Positions 53,778 to 63,259 of a stretch of 64,000 bases of DNA are shown here, piece after piece; the stretch's first letter is position 1; every line of letters begins with the position of its first letter. The notes under the pieces were generated by a model that did no database searches, was not told the DNA's origin, and saw only the letters and a program-made list of their open reading frames with translations. This DNA comes from Ruminococcus sp. (GTDB lineage: Bacteria; Bacillota; Clostridia; Oscillospirales; Ruminococcaceae): NCBI GenBank assembly GCA_016288815.1, contig JAEELF010000017.1, positions 1-64,000 on the forward strand, given 5' to 3'. The position numbers and the translations under genes are program-made.

Positions 53778-55435
53778 ACCTCCGCAGCCCTGCGAAGCTC
53801 CTCGCGGGCGGTGTCGAGCATGAGCTCGCTTGGGTCGTCGCCGCCCATGATACGGGCTATCTCCGCGACTCTGCCGTCCATGTCGAGCTGCGTAACGTGT
53901 GTCTCTGTGCGGTCGCCGACTATCCCCTTCTCTATCATGAGGTGGTTGTCCGCCATGACCGCTATCTGCGAGAGGTGCGTCACGCAGATGACCTGCCGGA
54001 CTTTTCCTATCTCGCGCAGCTTTATGCCTATTTTCTGGGCAGCCTTGCCGCTGACGCCGGTGTCGATCTCGTCGAATATCATCGTGGGTATGCTGTCCTT
54101 GTCGGCGATGACGCTTTTCAGCGCGAGCATTATCCTCGAGAGCTCGCCGCCGGACGCTATCTTCGATATCGGGCGGGGCTCCTCGCCCTTGTTCGCCGAG
54201 ATGAGGAACTCCACGGAGTCCATGCCGTTGACGGTGAGCTTGCCCTTTTCGTGGCGTACAGCTATCACGACGCTCGGCATATTGAGGAATTCAAGCTCCT
54301 CAGTAACACGCTTCACGAACCTCTCCGCAGTCTTTTCGCGGTAGTCGGAGAGCGCCTTTGCCTTCTCGGTGACGCTGTGCAGGAGCTCCTCGCGGTGCGC
54401 GGAAAGCTCCGCTATCTCGCTGCCGGAGCTCTCGAGCTGCATGACCTCGCGGCAGGCGTCGTCGTAGAGCTTGACCAGCCCCGCACAGTCCGCCGCATAC
54501 TTGCGTTTGAGCTTGTTTATGGTGTTCAGGCGTGTGCCGAGATATTCAAGACGCTGCCCGTCGAGCTCTATCCTCTCCGCAGTATTTTCGAGCTCCGCAG
54601 CGATGTCCGCAAGCTCTATCTCCGTCGCGGACAGCCGCTCGTAGAGTGCTGCGAGCTGCGGGTTGATCTCCGTGAACCTGGAAAGCTCTCCCTCCGCGAA
54701 GACTATCATATCGTTGGCAGCGTCCTCGCCTATTATCGCCGAGATCGCATTTTTCACGGCGATGAGCGTATTCTCCGAATTCTTGGCAGCCTCGTATTCT
54801 TTTTCGAGGGTCTCGTCCTCGTCGGGCGAGAGCTCAAGCCCGCCGATATCGTCAATTATCTCATTGAGCGTGCGTGTGCGCTCGATACGGGTCTGCTCGA
54901 GCTTTTTCAGCTCACCGAGCCTGCGTGCGGTCTGCTGGAGCTCCCGGAACGCCTCCCGGTACTCGCGGAGCAGACCATCGTCCCCGCCGAAATCGTCGAG
55001 TATCTGCAAATGGCGCTCGCTGTCGAGCAGTATCTGGTTGTCGTGCTGACCGTGGATATTTATGAGCAGCGCGCCTATCTCGCGCAGCAGCGACGCCGAA
55101 GCCGTTCTGCTGTTGATACGAGCAACGCTGCCGCCGTCCGCGCTTATCTCGCGGGTGACGGTCATCTCCTCGTTGTCGTGCGCGATACCGAGCTCGTCGA
55201 GCTTCGCACAGACCTCTGGCGAGAGGTCCGTGAACAGCGCCGTGATGACCGCCTTGTCGCAGCCCGTGCGGACGATGTCCTTCGTGCAGCGCTGACCGAG
55301 CACGGCATTTATTCCGTTTATGAGTATAGATTTTCCCGCGCCGGTCTCGCCGGTGAAGATGTTGAGCCGCTCTGTCAGCGGTATCACAGCCTCCCTGATG
55401 ACGGCGAGGTTCTGAATATAGATCTCCCTAAGCAT
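53774..55435 (-). CDS. recN: DNA repair protein RecN
   Basis: 553 residues, SMC-like. Walker A GETGAGKSILING (about 29-41), long coiled-coil arms (about 160-380), signature KIASGGELSRIMLALK and Walker B TMIFDEIDTGVSG (about 457-469). It acts early at double-strand breaks. argR precedes it, a pairing that is standard in Firmicutes. Confidence 0.97.
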   Translation of the reverse strand: MLREIYIQNLAVIREAVIPLTERLNIFTGETGAGKSILINGINAVLGQRCTKDIVRTGCDKAVITALFTDLSPEVCAKLDELGIAHDNEEMTVTREISADGGSVARINSRTASASLLREIGALLINIHGQHDNQILLDSERHLQILDDFGGDDGLLREYREAFRELQQTARRLGELKKLEQTRIERTRTLNEIIDDIGGLELSPDEDETLEKEYEAAKNSENTLIAVKNAISAIIGEDAANDMIVFAEGELSRFTEINPQLAALYERLSATEIELADIAAELENTAERIELDGQRLEYLGTRLNTINKLKRKYAADCAGLVKLYDDACREVMQLESSGSEIAELSAHREELLHSVTEKAKALSDYREKTAERFVKRVTEELEFLNMPSVVIAVRHEKGKLTVNGMDSVEFLISANKGEEPRPISKIASGGELSRIMLALKSVIADKDSIPTMIFDEIDTGVSGKAAQKIGIKLREIGKVRQVICVTHLSQIAVMADNHLMIEKGIVGDRTETHVTQLDMDGRVAEIARIMGGDDPSELMLDTAREELRRAAEV

Positions 55436-55441
55436 TCGCTT

Positions 55442-55888
55442 TTATTTACCTCCCGGAAAAAGCTCGCTTCGGAATTTCTTCGAGAGCTTTTTCGCCTCCG
55501 CCTCTGTCCTGACGAGAATGAATATCGTATCGTCGCCCGCGATCGTCCCGACTATCCCCTGGTGATCGACCGCGTCGATAGCGGCGCAGGTGCCCTGAGC
55601 CATTCCCGCGCGGCATTTGAGCACGATAGTGTTCATCGCGTAGTCCACCGACAGCACCGCCTCCGAGAACAGGCTTTTCTCAGCGGCAGCCTCCGCGGGG
55701 AGCGCATAGCAGTTGATCCCGTCGGCGTTGCGTCTTTTCACGAGCGAGAGCTGCTGTATGTCCCTGGAGAGCGTCGCCTGAGTCGCCTTGATATCGCGCT
55801 CCGCGAGCAGTCCGATGAGCTGCTCCTGCGTGGTGACCGGCTGCGACGTGATTATTTCAAGAATTATATCAAGTCTGCGGTTTTTCAT
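55442..55888 (-). CDS. argR: Arginine repressor
   Basis: 148 residues. N-terminal winged helix (about 1-70: TQEQLIGLLAERDIKATQATLSRDIQQLSLVK) and C-terminal arginine-binding hexamerisation domain with VLKCRAGMAQGTCAAIDAVD and GTIAGDDTIFILVR. It controls arginine synthesis and breakdown genes. It lies 25 bases after nadK and six before recN. Confidence 0.96.
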   Translation of the reverse strand: MKNRRLDIILEIITSQPVTTQEQLIGLLAERDIKATQATLSRDIQQLSLVKRRNADGINCYALPAEAAAEKSLFSEAVLSVDYAMNTIVLKCRAGMAQGTCAAIDAVDHQGIVGTIAGDDTIFILVRTEAEAKKLSKKFRSELFPGGK

Positions 55889-55913
55889 TATCCTCTGAAT
55901 TTCCCCCGAAAGC

Positions 55914-56771
55914 TTATTTTATGGGCTTGCACATCTTCCTGCAAAGCGATTCATGGAACGAATTTCCAATAAGATCGACGAAGTTTATATTGTTGCGTCC
56001 GCGGCAGATCTCAATGGATTCGCCCTCCGCGAGACGTATATCCTGCTCGCCGTCCACGCTCACGATGAGGCAGTCACCCTCGCGGGCGGTGGTGTTGAGG
56101 AGCCTGAGTCTGCGGTGCGACGAGAACAGGGTCGCCCTCGAAAAGAGCGAATGCGGACAGATAAGGGTCATCTCGATGCACTTGAGGTCAGGCTCGATGA
56201 CCGGTCCCCCCGCGGACAGCGCATAAGCCGTCGAGCCGGAGGGCGTGCTGAACAGCACTCCGTCCGCGCGGTGCTTACCGACGAGGTAGCCGTCCGAGAA
56301 GACCTCGAAATCCGAGATGTGGAAACTGCCCGAGCGTGCCGCGACGTCGTTGAGGGCGGTGTAGACGACCTCCCTGCCGTTCTCGCGGAAGGTGACATCG
56401 AGGGTCATTCGCTGCGAGACCTCGTAATCGCCCGTAGTGAGCAGCGGGAGCTTGTCGAGCTGGTCAGCCTCGAGACCAGCCATGAAGCCGAGAGTACCCG
56501 TATTTATGCCGAGGAGCTTGGTCTCCTTGCCGATGAGAAATTTCGCGCAGCGCAGGATAGTTCCGTCGCCGCCGATAGCGAGGACGATGTCGGCAGTCTC
56601 GGCAGATTCGCTTATCTCCTCAAACTGCACGAACTTCTTGTCCGCAAAGTCATCGCGGAACTTGCTGCTGACAGTCAGTTCCACTCCGGCGTCATTGAGC
56701 ACGTCGCAGACCTCACGAGCGCACGCAAGCGCGTTTTTCTTCTGGAAATTCGGATACAATGCCGCCTTCAT
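55914..56771 (-). CDS. nadK: NAD kinase
   Basis: 285 residues from ATG 56771 (MKAALYPNF) after GAGGGG; a TTG five codons earlier overlaps tlyA. Nucleotide motif AIGGDGTILRC (about 67-77), INTGTLGFMAGLE (about 89-101), the NE/D-containing NDVAARSGS segment and the C-terminal substrate loop with TPSGSTAYALSAGGP. Makes NADP. It is coupled to tlyA. Confidence 0.95.
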   Translation of the reverse strand: MKAALYPNFQKKNALACAREVCDVLNDAGVELTVSSKFRDDFADKKFVQFEEISESAETADIVLAIGGDGTILRCAKFLIGKETKLLGINTGTLGFMAGLEADQLDKLPLLTTGDYEVSQRMTLDVTFRENGREVVYTALNDVAARSGSFHISDFEVFSDGYLVGKHRADGVLFSTPSGSTAYALSAGGPVIEPDLKCIEMTLICPHSLFSRATLFSSHRRLRLLNTTAREGDCLIVSVDGEQDIRLAEGESIEICRGRNNINFVDLIGNSFHESLCRKMCKPIK

Positions 56772-56782
56772 AAAAGCACCCC

Positions 56783-57568
56783 TCAAAGCATTCTGAAAGC
56801 GCTCCCCACGAGCGCATGAAAATCATGTATTACCGGCGTTCCCGGCTGTTTTACGAGCTTCACGAGATATTCGATGTTCCCGCTACCGCCGCGAACCGGC
56901 GAATAAGTATAAGCCTGTGCAGTGAAGCCCAGCCCCGCCGCAAAGCTGTCGATATCGCGGAGGATACGCTCATGCACGCGCGGATCCTTTACTATCCCGC
57001 GCTTCCCGACGTCTGAGCGTCCCGCCTCGAACTGCGGCTTGATGAGCAGTGCAGCGCACGCGCCGTCCCGCAGGAGCTCGTATATCTTCGGCAGTATTTT
57101 AGTGAGCGAGATGAACGAAACGTCCGCACAGACAAAGTCCGCCTGCCCGCCTATAGTTTCCGCGGTGACATCGCGGATATCCGTCCCCTCAAGGACAGTC
57201 ACCCTCGGGTCGTCACGCAGGCTCTGCGCGAGCTGACCGTGCCCGACGTCCACCGCCGCGACCGCCGCTGCGCCGTTCCTGAGCATATAATCGGTGAAGC
57301 CGCCCGTCGAAGCCCCGATGTCGAGGCAACGCAGCCCGGTGAAATCTATCCCGAACTCCTGCGCGGCTTTTTCGAGCTTCAGCGCACCTCTGCCGACGTA
57401 AAGCTCCTCCTCTGCGGACACTATCTCGTCAGTCTCCGCGACCTCGAGTGACGCCTTCGACGCGCCTGCGCCGTTGACCGTGACGCTCCCCGCGCGTATC
57501 ATTTCCTTGGCACGCTCGCGGCTCCGCGCGATACCGCGCCTGACGAGCTCACTGTCAAGCCTTGGCAT
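56783..57568 (-). CDS. tlyA: TlyA-family rRNA (2'-O-ribose) methyltransferase
   Basis: 261 residues. N-terminal S4 RNA-binding domain (about 1-60: SELVRRGIARSRERAKEMIRAGSVTVNG) and FtsJ-like methyltransferase with SAM motif CLDIGASTGGFTDYMLRNGA (about 79-98) and AVDVGHGQL. Often misnamed hemolysin. It overlaps the dxs stop by 14 bases. Confidence 0.93.
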   Translation of the reverse strand: MPRLDSELVRRGIARSRERAKEMIRAGSVTVNGAGASKASLEVAETDEIVSAEEELYVGRGALKLEKAAQEFGIDFTGLRCLDIGASTGGFTDYMLRNGAAAVAAVDVGHGQLAQSLRDDPRVTVLEGTDIRDVTAETIGGQADFVCADVSFISLTKILPKIYELLRDGACAALLIKPQFEAGRSDVGKRGIVKDPRVHERILRDIDSFAAGLGFTAQAYTYSPVRGGSGNIEYLVKLVKQPGTPVIHDFHALVGSAFRML

Positions 57569-59453
57569 TTTCCTTCACCTTTGAACAGACGAGCTCCACT
57601 ATCTTGTCGCAGGTCATTCCGAGCTCCGCGAGCGCAGACTTGACCGGCGCCTGCTTCTGGAAGCCGTCCGCAGTCACGCGGGTGTAGTCGCCTGTGTAGG
57701 AGAGCTCCGCGAGACGCTCCCCGAATTTCTCGGAAATACTTCCCTCGCTCATGGACTCCTCTATGAAGATCACCCGCTTGTATGTGCTGATCTCATTGGT
57801 AAGCTCATGGCTGACGGGGAAGATCTTGGTGAGCTTGAGCATATCGCAGCTCACGCCCTGTGCGGTCAGTTCCTTGTGAGCCTTGTAGACCTCGTTGTAA
57901 AGCCGCCCGTAGGTTATGAGCAGCGTATCACTGCCGTCGCTGCGGTTGAAGAGGTACTCGGTGTTGAGCACGCCCGTGTTGAAGTCAGCCTCCTCCGAGC
58001 CGCGCGGATAGCGTATCGCGGTGAGGCATTTATTCGCGTATATCGCCTTTTTCATGCAGAGTCTGAGCTCCTCGTAGCACGACGGCGAGTAAATAACGGT
58101 ATTGGGTATGGTCGTGAGCATAGGCACGTCGAGCAGCCCCTGATGTGTCTCGCCGTCCTCACCGACGATCCCCGCGCGGTCGATGCCGAGCACGACGTGC
58201 AGCTTCCCTATCGCGACATCGTGGACGAGCTGGTCGTAGGCGCGCTGGAGGAAGGTCGAATACACGGCGAATACGGGTATCTGTCCCATTGAAGCGAGAC
58301 CGCCCGCGAAGGTAACTGCGTGCTGCTCTGCGATCCCAACGTCGTAGAAGCGCTCCGGGAACTGCCAGTTGAAGAACTGCAGACCCGTGCCGTACTTCAT
58401 TGCGGCGGTTATCGCGCAGATACGGTCGTCGCGCTCAGCAAGCTCAACGAGCTCCTTGCCGAAGACCGTAGAGTAGCTGTCCTCCGCCGAGACCTCGGGG
58501 TTGCCCGTAGAGATGTCGAACCGCGAGATACCGTGGTACTCGCCGGGGTTCTTTTCTGCCGGAGAATAGCCCTTTCCCTTGACGGTCTTTGCGTGAATGA
58601 AGACGGGTCTGTGGTAGGACTTGGCTGTGCGGATAACGCTGTCAAGCTCCGCGATATTGTGCCCGTCAACAGGTCCGAGATATATGAAGCCCATGTCCTC
58701 GAACATCGTGCTCTGCTCAAGGATATTCGATTTCACCGAATCCTTGGCGGTCTTGATGCCCTTTGCGACGGTAGTTCCCACCACCGGCACCTTCATGAGC
58801 GTCTTCTCTACGGCACGCTTGGTGTTGAGGTACTTCTCCGTGCTGCGAAGGGACGTAAGATACCTCGCGAGCGCTCCGACGCTCTTGGAAATGGACATAT
58901 TGTTGTCGTTGAGAATGACGATGAGGTTGCTCTTCTGATCCTTTCCGGCGTTGTTCATCGCCTCGTAGAACATACCCCCGGTCATTGCGCCGTCACCGAT
59001 GACAGCGACCGCGTAGTTGTCCTTGCCCTGGAGCTTCATCGCCTCGGCGATACCGCACGCCACCGAAACGGACGTGCTGCTGTGACCGCTGATGAAGCTG
59101 TCGTGCTCGCTCTCCTCAGGCTTCGGGAAGCCCGAGATACCGCCCTCCTGACGGAGCGTCTGGAATTCCTTGAGGCGTCCGGTGAGTATCTTGTGTGTGT
59201 AGGACTGATGTCCGACGTCCCAGACTATCTTGTCCTCAGGCGAATTGAAATTGCGGTGTATCGCCATTGTAAGTTCGACTGCGCCGAGGTTGGACGCAAG
59301 GTGTCCGCCGGTCCTTGAGACCGTGGAGATGAGAATGCTCCTGATCTCACTGCACAGGTACCTGCACTGCCTCGGCGAAAGATTTTTCAGATCATCGGGG
59401 AGGGTGAGCTCAGAAAGAGTACATCTTTCCTCTGTATTTTTGTTTTCCTTCAT
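57555..59453 (-). CDS. dxs: 1-deoxy-D-xylulose-5-phosphate synthase
   Basis: 632 residues. First step of the MEP isoprenoid pathway, thiamine-diphosphate dependent. GHQSYTHKILTGR (about 74-86), ThDP/Mg motif GDGAMTGGMFYEAMNNAG (about 148-165), transketolase Pyr domain with MKYGTGLQFFNWQFPERFYDVGIAEQHAVTFAGGLA (catalytic Glu at about 373), and a C-terminal domain. It sits 42 bases after xseB. Confidence 0.97.
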   Translation of the reverse strand: MKENKNTEERCTLSELTLPDDLKNLSPRQCRYLCSEIRSILISTVSRTGGHLASNLGAVELTMAIHRNFNSPEDKIVWDVGHQSYTHKILTGRLKEFQTLRQEGGISGFPKPEESEHDSFISGHSSTSVSVACGIAEAMKLQGKDNYAVAVIGDGAMTGGMFYEAMNNAGKDQKSNLIVILNDNNMSISKSVGALARYLTSLRSTEKYLNTKRAVEKTLMKVPVVGTTVAKGIKTAKDSVKSNILEQSTMFEDMGFIYLGPVDGHNIAELDSVIRTAKSYHRPVFIHAKTVKGKGYSPAEKNPGEYHGISRFDISTGNPEVSAEDSYSTVFGKELVELAERDDRICAITAAMKYGTGLQFFNWQFPERFYDVGIAEQHAVTFAGGLASMGQIPVFAVYSTFLQRAYDQLVHDVAIGKLHVVLGIDRAGIVGEDGETHQGLLDVPMLTTIPNTVIYSPSCYEELRLCMKKAIYANKCLTAIRYPRGSEEADFNTGVLNTEYLFNRSDGSDTLLITYGRLYNEVYKAHKELTAQGVSCDMLKLTKIFPVSHELTNEISTYKRVIFIEESMSEGSISEKFGERLAELSYTGDYTRVTADGFQKQAPVKSALAELGMTCDKIVELVCSKVKENAKA

Positions 59454-59495
59454 TTTATATCAGGCGGGAACGCTCCCGCGGCTCCTTTTCGTTTT

Positions 59496-59699
59496 TTACG
59501 TCGTCTGCGGCTGAGTGCCGGCGTCCTCTGTGATTTTGATCTGCGCCTCACCGAGCTGCTTCTTGCACGCTGCCGAGAGCTTCACGCCCTCGCCGTAGAG
59601 CTCTACAGCCTTATCCAACGGTATATCGCCCTTTTCGAGCTCTGCCACCACCGCTGAAAGGCGCTGCATATTTTCCTCAAAAGTCGTTATTTTATCCAT
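59496..59699 (-). CDS. xseB: Exodeoxyribonuclease VII small subunit
   Basis: 67 residues. Two-helix family pattern: FEENMQRLSAVVAELEKGDIPLDKAVELYGEGVKLS. Several copies wrap XseA to make the active nuclease. Three bases separate it from xseA. Confidence 0.95.
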   Translation of the reverse strand: MDKITTFEENMQRLSAVVAELEKGDIPLDKAVELYGEGVKLSAACKKQLGEAQIKITEDAGTQPQTT

Positions 59700-59702
59700 T
59701 TC

Positions 59703-60893
59703 TCACACCGTTTTCGTTATCTCGGCTTCAGCGCTGCCGCTCCCGAGCCTGAGAGTTACAATGTCCCCGGCATTCAGGCTGCCGGAGCTTTTTATGAGCT
59801 CGCTCCCCTTGTAGACGAGCGAGTAGCCGCGCGAGAGCACCTTCAGCGGGCTCAGCGCTTCAAGTCTTGCGATACTGCCGTCAAGCTGCGAACTCAGACG
59901 GTCGAAGTGACGCTCCATAGCTGTTCTCAGACGCTTTTCAAGTCCGACGAGCTGCTCAGAGCTGAGCTTCATGCGGTTCCCGGGAGACTGTGCATTGAGC
60001 CGCGCATTCAGCGTGATATAGTTGTCCGAAGCCTTGTCAAGGACGCTCAGAGCCGCTCTTTCCGCACGTCTGCCGAGCTGGTCTATCCGTTCCCGGAGGG
60101 ACTCCACCGACGGCGAGGCAAGCTCTGCCGCAGCCGAGGGAGTGGGGGCTCTCATGTCAGCAGCGAGGTCAGCGACCGTGAAATCGGTCTCGTGTCCGAC
60201 CGCCGAGATGACCGGCACCGCGCAGTTGTAGACCGCATACGCGACCTTTTCCGTGTTGAAGGCACTCAGGTCCTCGGAGGAGCCTCCTCCGCGCCCGACG
60301 ATCACCACGTCGCAGCCAGCCTGCTCCGCACGGAGTATCCCGCGGCAGACGGAATCCGGCGCGCTCTCGCCTTGCACGAGCGCATTCACTGCATACACCT
60401 CGCACAGCGGATACCGCCGCGTGAGTACATTTATGACGTCGCGTACTGCCGCGCCGCTCAGCGACGTGACAACGCCTATTTTACGGGGCATTTCCGGCAG
60501 GGGACGCTTGTGCGCCGCATCGAATATGCCCTCCTTTGCGAGCTTCTTTTTAAGCTGTTCGAGCGCCGCACCGGCTTTTCCCGCGCCCTCGGGGATAATG
60601 TCGCTGACATAGAGCTGATATGCTCCGTCGCGCTCGTAGACGCCCACGCTGCCCGATACCACGACGGACATACCGTCCTCGGGCTCGAATTTCAGCCGCT
60701 GAGCCGCCGACGCGAACATCACCGCCTTTACCGCACTATCGCTGTCCTTGAGCGTGAAGTAGACGTGTCCGCTGCGGAAATGCCGCACATAGTCCGAGAT
60801 CTCGCCCTTGACCATGACGCCCTGCAAATTGCGGTCGCCCTTGAGCAGGAAGCCGATGTATTTGTTGACCTGTGTGACCGTTATCACGGGCAT
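59703..60893 (-). CDS. xseA: Exodeoxyribonuclease VII large subunit
   Basis: 396 residues. OB-fold (about 1-100: VTQVNKYIGFLLKGDRNLQGVMVKGEIS and SGHVYFTLKD), catalytic domain (about 120-300) with GVVTSLSGAAVRDVINVLTRRYP, GRGGGSSEDLSAFN and SAVGHETDFTVADLAADMRAPTPSAAAEL, coiled coil and C-terminal segment. It overlaps the upstream gene by ten bases. Confidence 0.96.
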   Translation of the reverse strand: MPVITVTQVNKYIGFLLKGDRNLQGVMVKGEISDYVRHFRSGHVYFTLKDSDSAVKAVMFASAAQRLKFEPEDGMSVVVSGSVGVYERDGAYQLYVSDIIPEGAGKAGAALEQLKKKLAKEGIFDAAHKRPLPEMPRKIGVVTSLSGAAVRDVINVLTRRYPLCEVYAVNALVQGESAPDSVCRGILRAEQAGCDVVIVGRGGGSSEDLSAFNTEKVAYAVYNCAVPVISAVGHETDFTVADLAADMRAPTPSAAAELASPSVESLRERIDQLGRRAERAALSVLDKASDNYITLNARLNAQSPGNRMKLSSEQLVGLEKRLRTAMERHFDRLSSQLDGSIARLEALSPLKVLSRGYSLVYKGSELIKSSGSLNAGDIVTLRLGSGSAEAEITKTV

Positions 60894-61840
60894 GGGATCA
60901 CCCCTGTGCTTTTCATATAGCCGAATATCGCCGCTCCCGCCGCGTTGTCGCAGGAAAACTCCGGCGCAGCGAAGCTAGCTCCCGGAAATATTTCCGTAAT
61001 GCGGTCTCGGATAAGCCTGTCCGACATCACCCCGCCCGCAAAAACAAGCGGCAGATCGCCGTACTTTCCGACCGCAGACTGCGTCATAGCGATGACCGTC
61101 TCCGCGATGAAGCCGAGGCAGTACCCCGCGATATTCTCCGGCTTTTCGCCGTTTTCAAGCATTGCCCGGCACTTGTTCTCCACGCCGGACAAACAACAGC
61201 TACCGTCCTTGATGACGGGTCTGACTTTCACTTTTTTGTCCGCACGGACGGCGAGCTTCTCCAGCTCCGCGCCGCACGGGAAATCCAGCCCCAGCATTAC
61301 TCCGACCCTGTCCACAGCCTGTCCGGCTTTGAGGTCGAGCGACGTGCCGAGCTCTGTTATGCGTATGATATCCTCCGCGTCCGGCTCGCACAGCAGGCAG
61401 TCCGTCGTACCGCCGCTGACGTGGAAAGCGATGAAGCGCTCCCCCGCGAGGTCAAGTCTCCCCGCAGAATACAGCGCTGCGAGGATATGTCCCACCTGAT
61501 GCGAGGTCGTGAAGACCGGTATCCCCTGCACTGCCGCAAGCGACCTTGCGAAACCCTCGCCGCACAGGAAGCACGGCATATACGAGCCCGCGAGGTTGCG
61601 CGGTCTCGCCGACGCACACACCGCCGCCGGAGCGCCGAGCTCATTCTCCGAGTAGAGCCGCTCTATCATCTCCGGGAGCTGCTTAGTGTGGTGGAAGACT
61701 GCGTCGCTCTGGCGCAGACCGAGCTCGCCCTTCCGCACCGGAAGGAGCTTCTTCGTATGGACTATCCGCCGCTCCTCGCTGATGAACACCGCCGCCGAGG
61801 TCGTGTAGTTGCTTGTATCTACGCCGAGAAACTCAGGCAT
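60884..61840 (-). CDS. TsaD/Kae1-like (peptidase M22 family) protein
   Basis: 318 residues, ASKHA fold. FLGVDTSNYTTSAAVF at the N-terminus, metal motif HQVGH (about 108-112, HxxxH as in TsaD), AFHVSGGTTDCLLCEP, LGTSLDLKAGQAVDRVG and a late VFAGGVMSDRLIRDRI plus Asp in EFSCDNAAGAAIFGY. It is shorter and more diverged than a normal TsaD, which should be encoded elsewhere; this looks like the clostridial paralogue of unknown role next to nusB. Whether it makes threonylcarbamoyladenosine is open. Confidence 0.82.
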   Translation of the reverse strand: MPEFLGVDTSNYTTSAAVFISEERRIVHTKKLLPVRKGELGLRQSDAVFHHTKQLPEMIERLYSENELGAPAAVCASARPRNLAGSYMPCFLCGEGFARSLAAVQGIPVFTTSHQVGHILAALYSAGRLDLAGERFIAFHVSGGTTDCLLCEPDAEDIIRITELGTSLDLKAGQAVDRVGVMLGLDFPCGAELEKLAVRADKKVKVRPVIKDGSCCLSGVENKCRAMLENGEKPENIAGYCLGFIAETVIAMTQSAVGKYGDLPLVFAGGVMSDRLIRDRITEIFPGASFAAPEFSCDNAAGAAIFGYMKSTGVIPCP

Positions 61841-62249
61841 CAGCGTTCTCTTCCTTCTGCGAATCCCTCGAGAACGCGCCGAGCACGCCGTTGATGAACG
61901 AGGTATCCTCCTGGTATGTATACACCATCGAGAGCTTGATAGCCTCGCTGATAGCCGCGTTCATTGGCGTGTTGTCGTCGTATATCGACTCATAGAGCGC
62001 TATTCTCAGTATCGCGAGGTTGAGCTTGGAGATACGCGAAAGCGCCCTCGACTTGCTGTAGCCGGCGATAATCTTATCCAGCTCCTCAGCATGCTCGAGC
62101 GTACCCTCGACTATCTTCTTCACCTCGTCGTTGACCGTTATCTCGTCTATCTCCTCAGCGATATCATAGAGCTCATTGATGTCATCGTCGCGCAGGAGCT
62201 GCTCGAAAACCAGCTTGAATGCGCTGTCTCTTATTTCACGTCTTGTCAT
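61833..62249 (-). CDS. nusB: Transcription antitermination factor NusB
   Basis: 138 residues from ATG 62249 (MTRREIRDSAFKLVFEQLL) after AAGGAGAG; an upstream start would cover that site. All-helical, with KLNLAILRIALYESIYDDNTPMNAAISEAIKLS and FINGVLGAF signatures. It binds boxA RNA with S10 in rRNA antitermination. Its last eight bases overlap the M22 gene. Confidence 0.95.
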   Translation of the reverse strand: MTRREIRDSAFKLVFEQLLRDDDINELYDIAEEIDEITVNDEVKKIVEGTLEHAEELDKIIAGYSKSRALSRISKLNLAILRIALYESIYDDNTPMNAAISEAIKLSMVYTYQEDTSFINGVLGAFSRDSQKEENADA

Positions 62250-62277
62250 TTGGACTCTCCTTACCGAGCGCGCAGGC

Positions 62278-62613
62278 TCATTCAAAAACTACTCCGCTGA
62301 CTGTCACGTTCACCCTTGCGACGGTGACGCCAGTCATATTCTGGACGTTCTCCTTGACCGCGTTCTGCACGTCCTGTGCAACAGTCACAGCCTTCTCGCT
62401 GCTCTTGACGACTATCTTCATATCGATAGCGGCAACGTCGCCCATCATGGAGATCTTTATCGGACCGCTCTTCCTGAGCTTATTCGATTTCTTTATCTCT
62501 CCGCCGAGCCCTGCCACTCCCTTTACGTCGAGAGCGGCAAGCTTCGCAACGGTAATGATGACGTCATCGGATATTTTAAGTCTGCTCTTTGCAGGTTCTT
62601 TTGAAACTTCCAT
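62278..62613 (-). CDS. Asp23/Gls24-family envelope-stress protein
   Basis: 111 residues. LKISDDVIITVAKLAALDVKGVAGLGG and ENVQNMTGVTVARVNVTVSGVVF define the family. Family members (Asp23, AmaP-linked) associate with the membrane or envelope stress in Gram-positives; the exact role is unclear. It has its own promoter and leads into nusB, 28 bases on. Confidence 0.92.
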   Translation of the reverse strand: MEVSKEPAKSRLKISDDVIITVAKLAALDVKGVAGLGGEIKKSNKLRKSGPIKISMMGDVAAIDMKIVVKSSEKAVTVAQDVQNAVKENVQNMTGVTVARVNVTVSGVVFE

Positions 62614-62682
62614 TTTGTACCTCCGCCGGCATTATTTGAGTGTATCTTTTAATCAATCGACCGTAAACACTCTTACTTGTAT

Positions 62683-62711
62683 ATTATATCAGAAAATGCA
62701 GCTGATTACAA
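62683..62711 (-). promoter_or_regulatory. Promoter of the asp23-nusB-xse-dxs unit
   Basis: Minus strand TTGTAA (62706-62711), 17 bp, TATAAT (62683-62688). The -35 abuts the spoIIIAH stop. Confidence 0.72.
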
Positions 62712-63257
62712 CTACTTTACCTCAAAAATTCTGATATTTTCTGCCGAAACGTCAGTTTCCCCGAGTATTATCTCCTTTATCGCGGCAGCCTGAGCCTTGT
62801 CGAGCCCCTCTGTCTTGACGACTATCTTCGCAGATTCGCCGTCGAGGTAGGCAACGCAGTCCGCAAATCCCTGCGCCTTCACGAGAGATTCGATAGTTCC
62901 CTCCGACTCTATCAGCTTCGAGACCTGCACCGCGTCGAGCGCGTTCACGACCATCTCGTCGTTGCTGACATCACCGCCGCCTATCATGGTCTGGAGGGTC
63001 TGAACGGCTTCGTCACGGTTGTTCATGCGGTCGAGACGCGCCTGTGCGAAGTAGTCCGTACCGGCAGCGTCTGCGTTCACGAACTCCGTATCGCCGTAGC
63101 TCACGATGTCGTTCATCTCGGACGCCGCAGCAGCCTCGCTCCTGTCCGAGAGCTTGGGGGCTGTGGTATAGTTTATGTAGACCGCGATCGCGAGCATGAG
63201 CGTGAGACAGGTCATGATTATCTGCTTCTTCCCGATTATTACCGATGGCTTTTTCAT
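62712..63257 (-). CDS. spoIIIAH: Stage III sporulation protein AH
   Basis: 181 residues. N-terminal TM (about 12-31) and an extracytoplasmic domain with the ring-building EscJ/YscJ-like fold (about 75-181). SpoIIIAH in the mother cell meets SpoIIQ in the forespore to form the channel between them. It lies two bases after spoIIIAG. Confidence 0.92.
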   Translation of the reverse strand: MKKPSVIIGKKQIIMTCLTLMLAIAVYINYTTAPKLSDRSEAAAASEMNDIVSYGDTEFVNADAAGTDYFAQARLDRMNNRDEAVQTLQTMIGGGDVSNDEMVVNALDAVQVSKLIESEGTIESLVKAQGFADCVAYLDGESAKIVVKTEGLDKAQAAAIKEIILGETDVSAENIRIFEVK

Positions 63258-63259
63258 AG

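Noticed and set aside
53753..55972. 739-codon open frame opposite recN and argR
   Set aside because: Antisense shadow with no recognisable protein features; recN and argR are secure.
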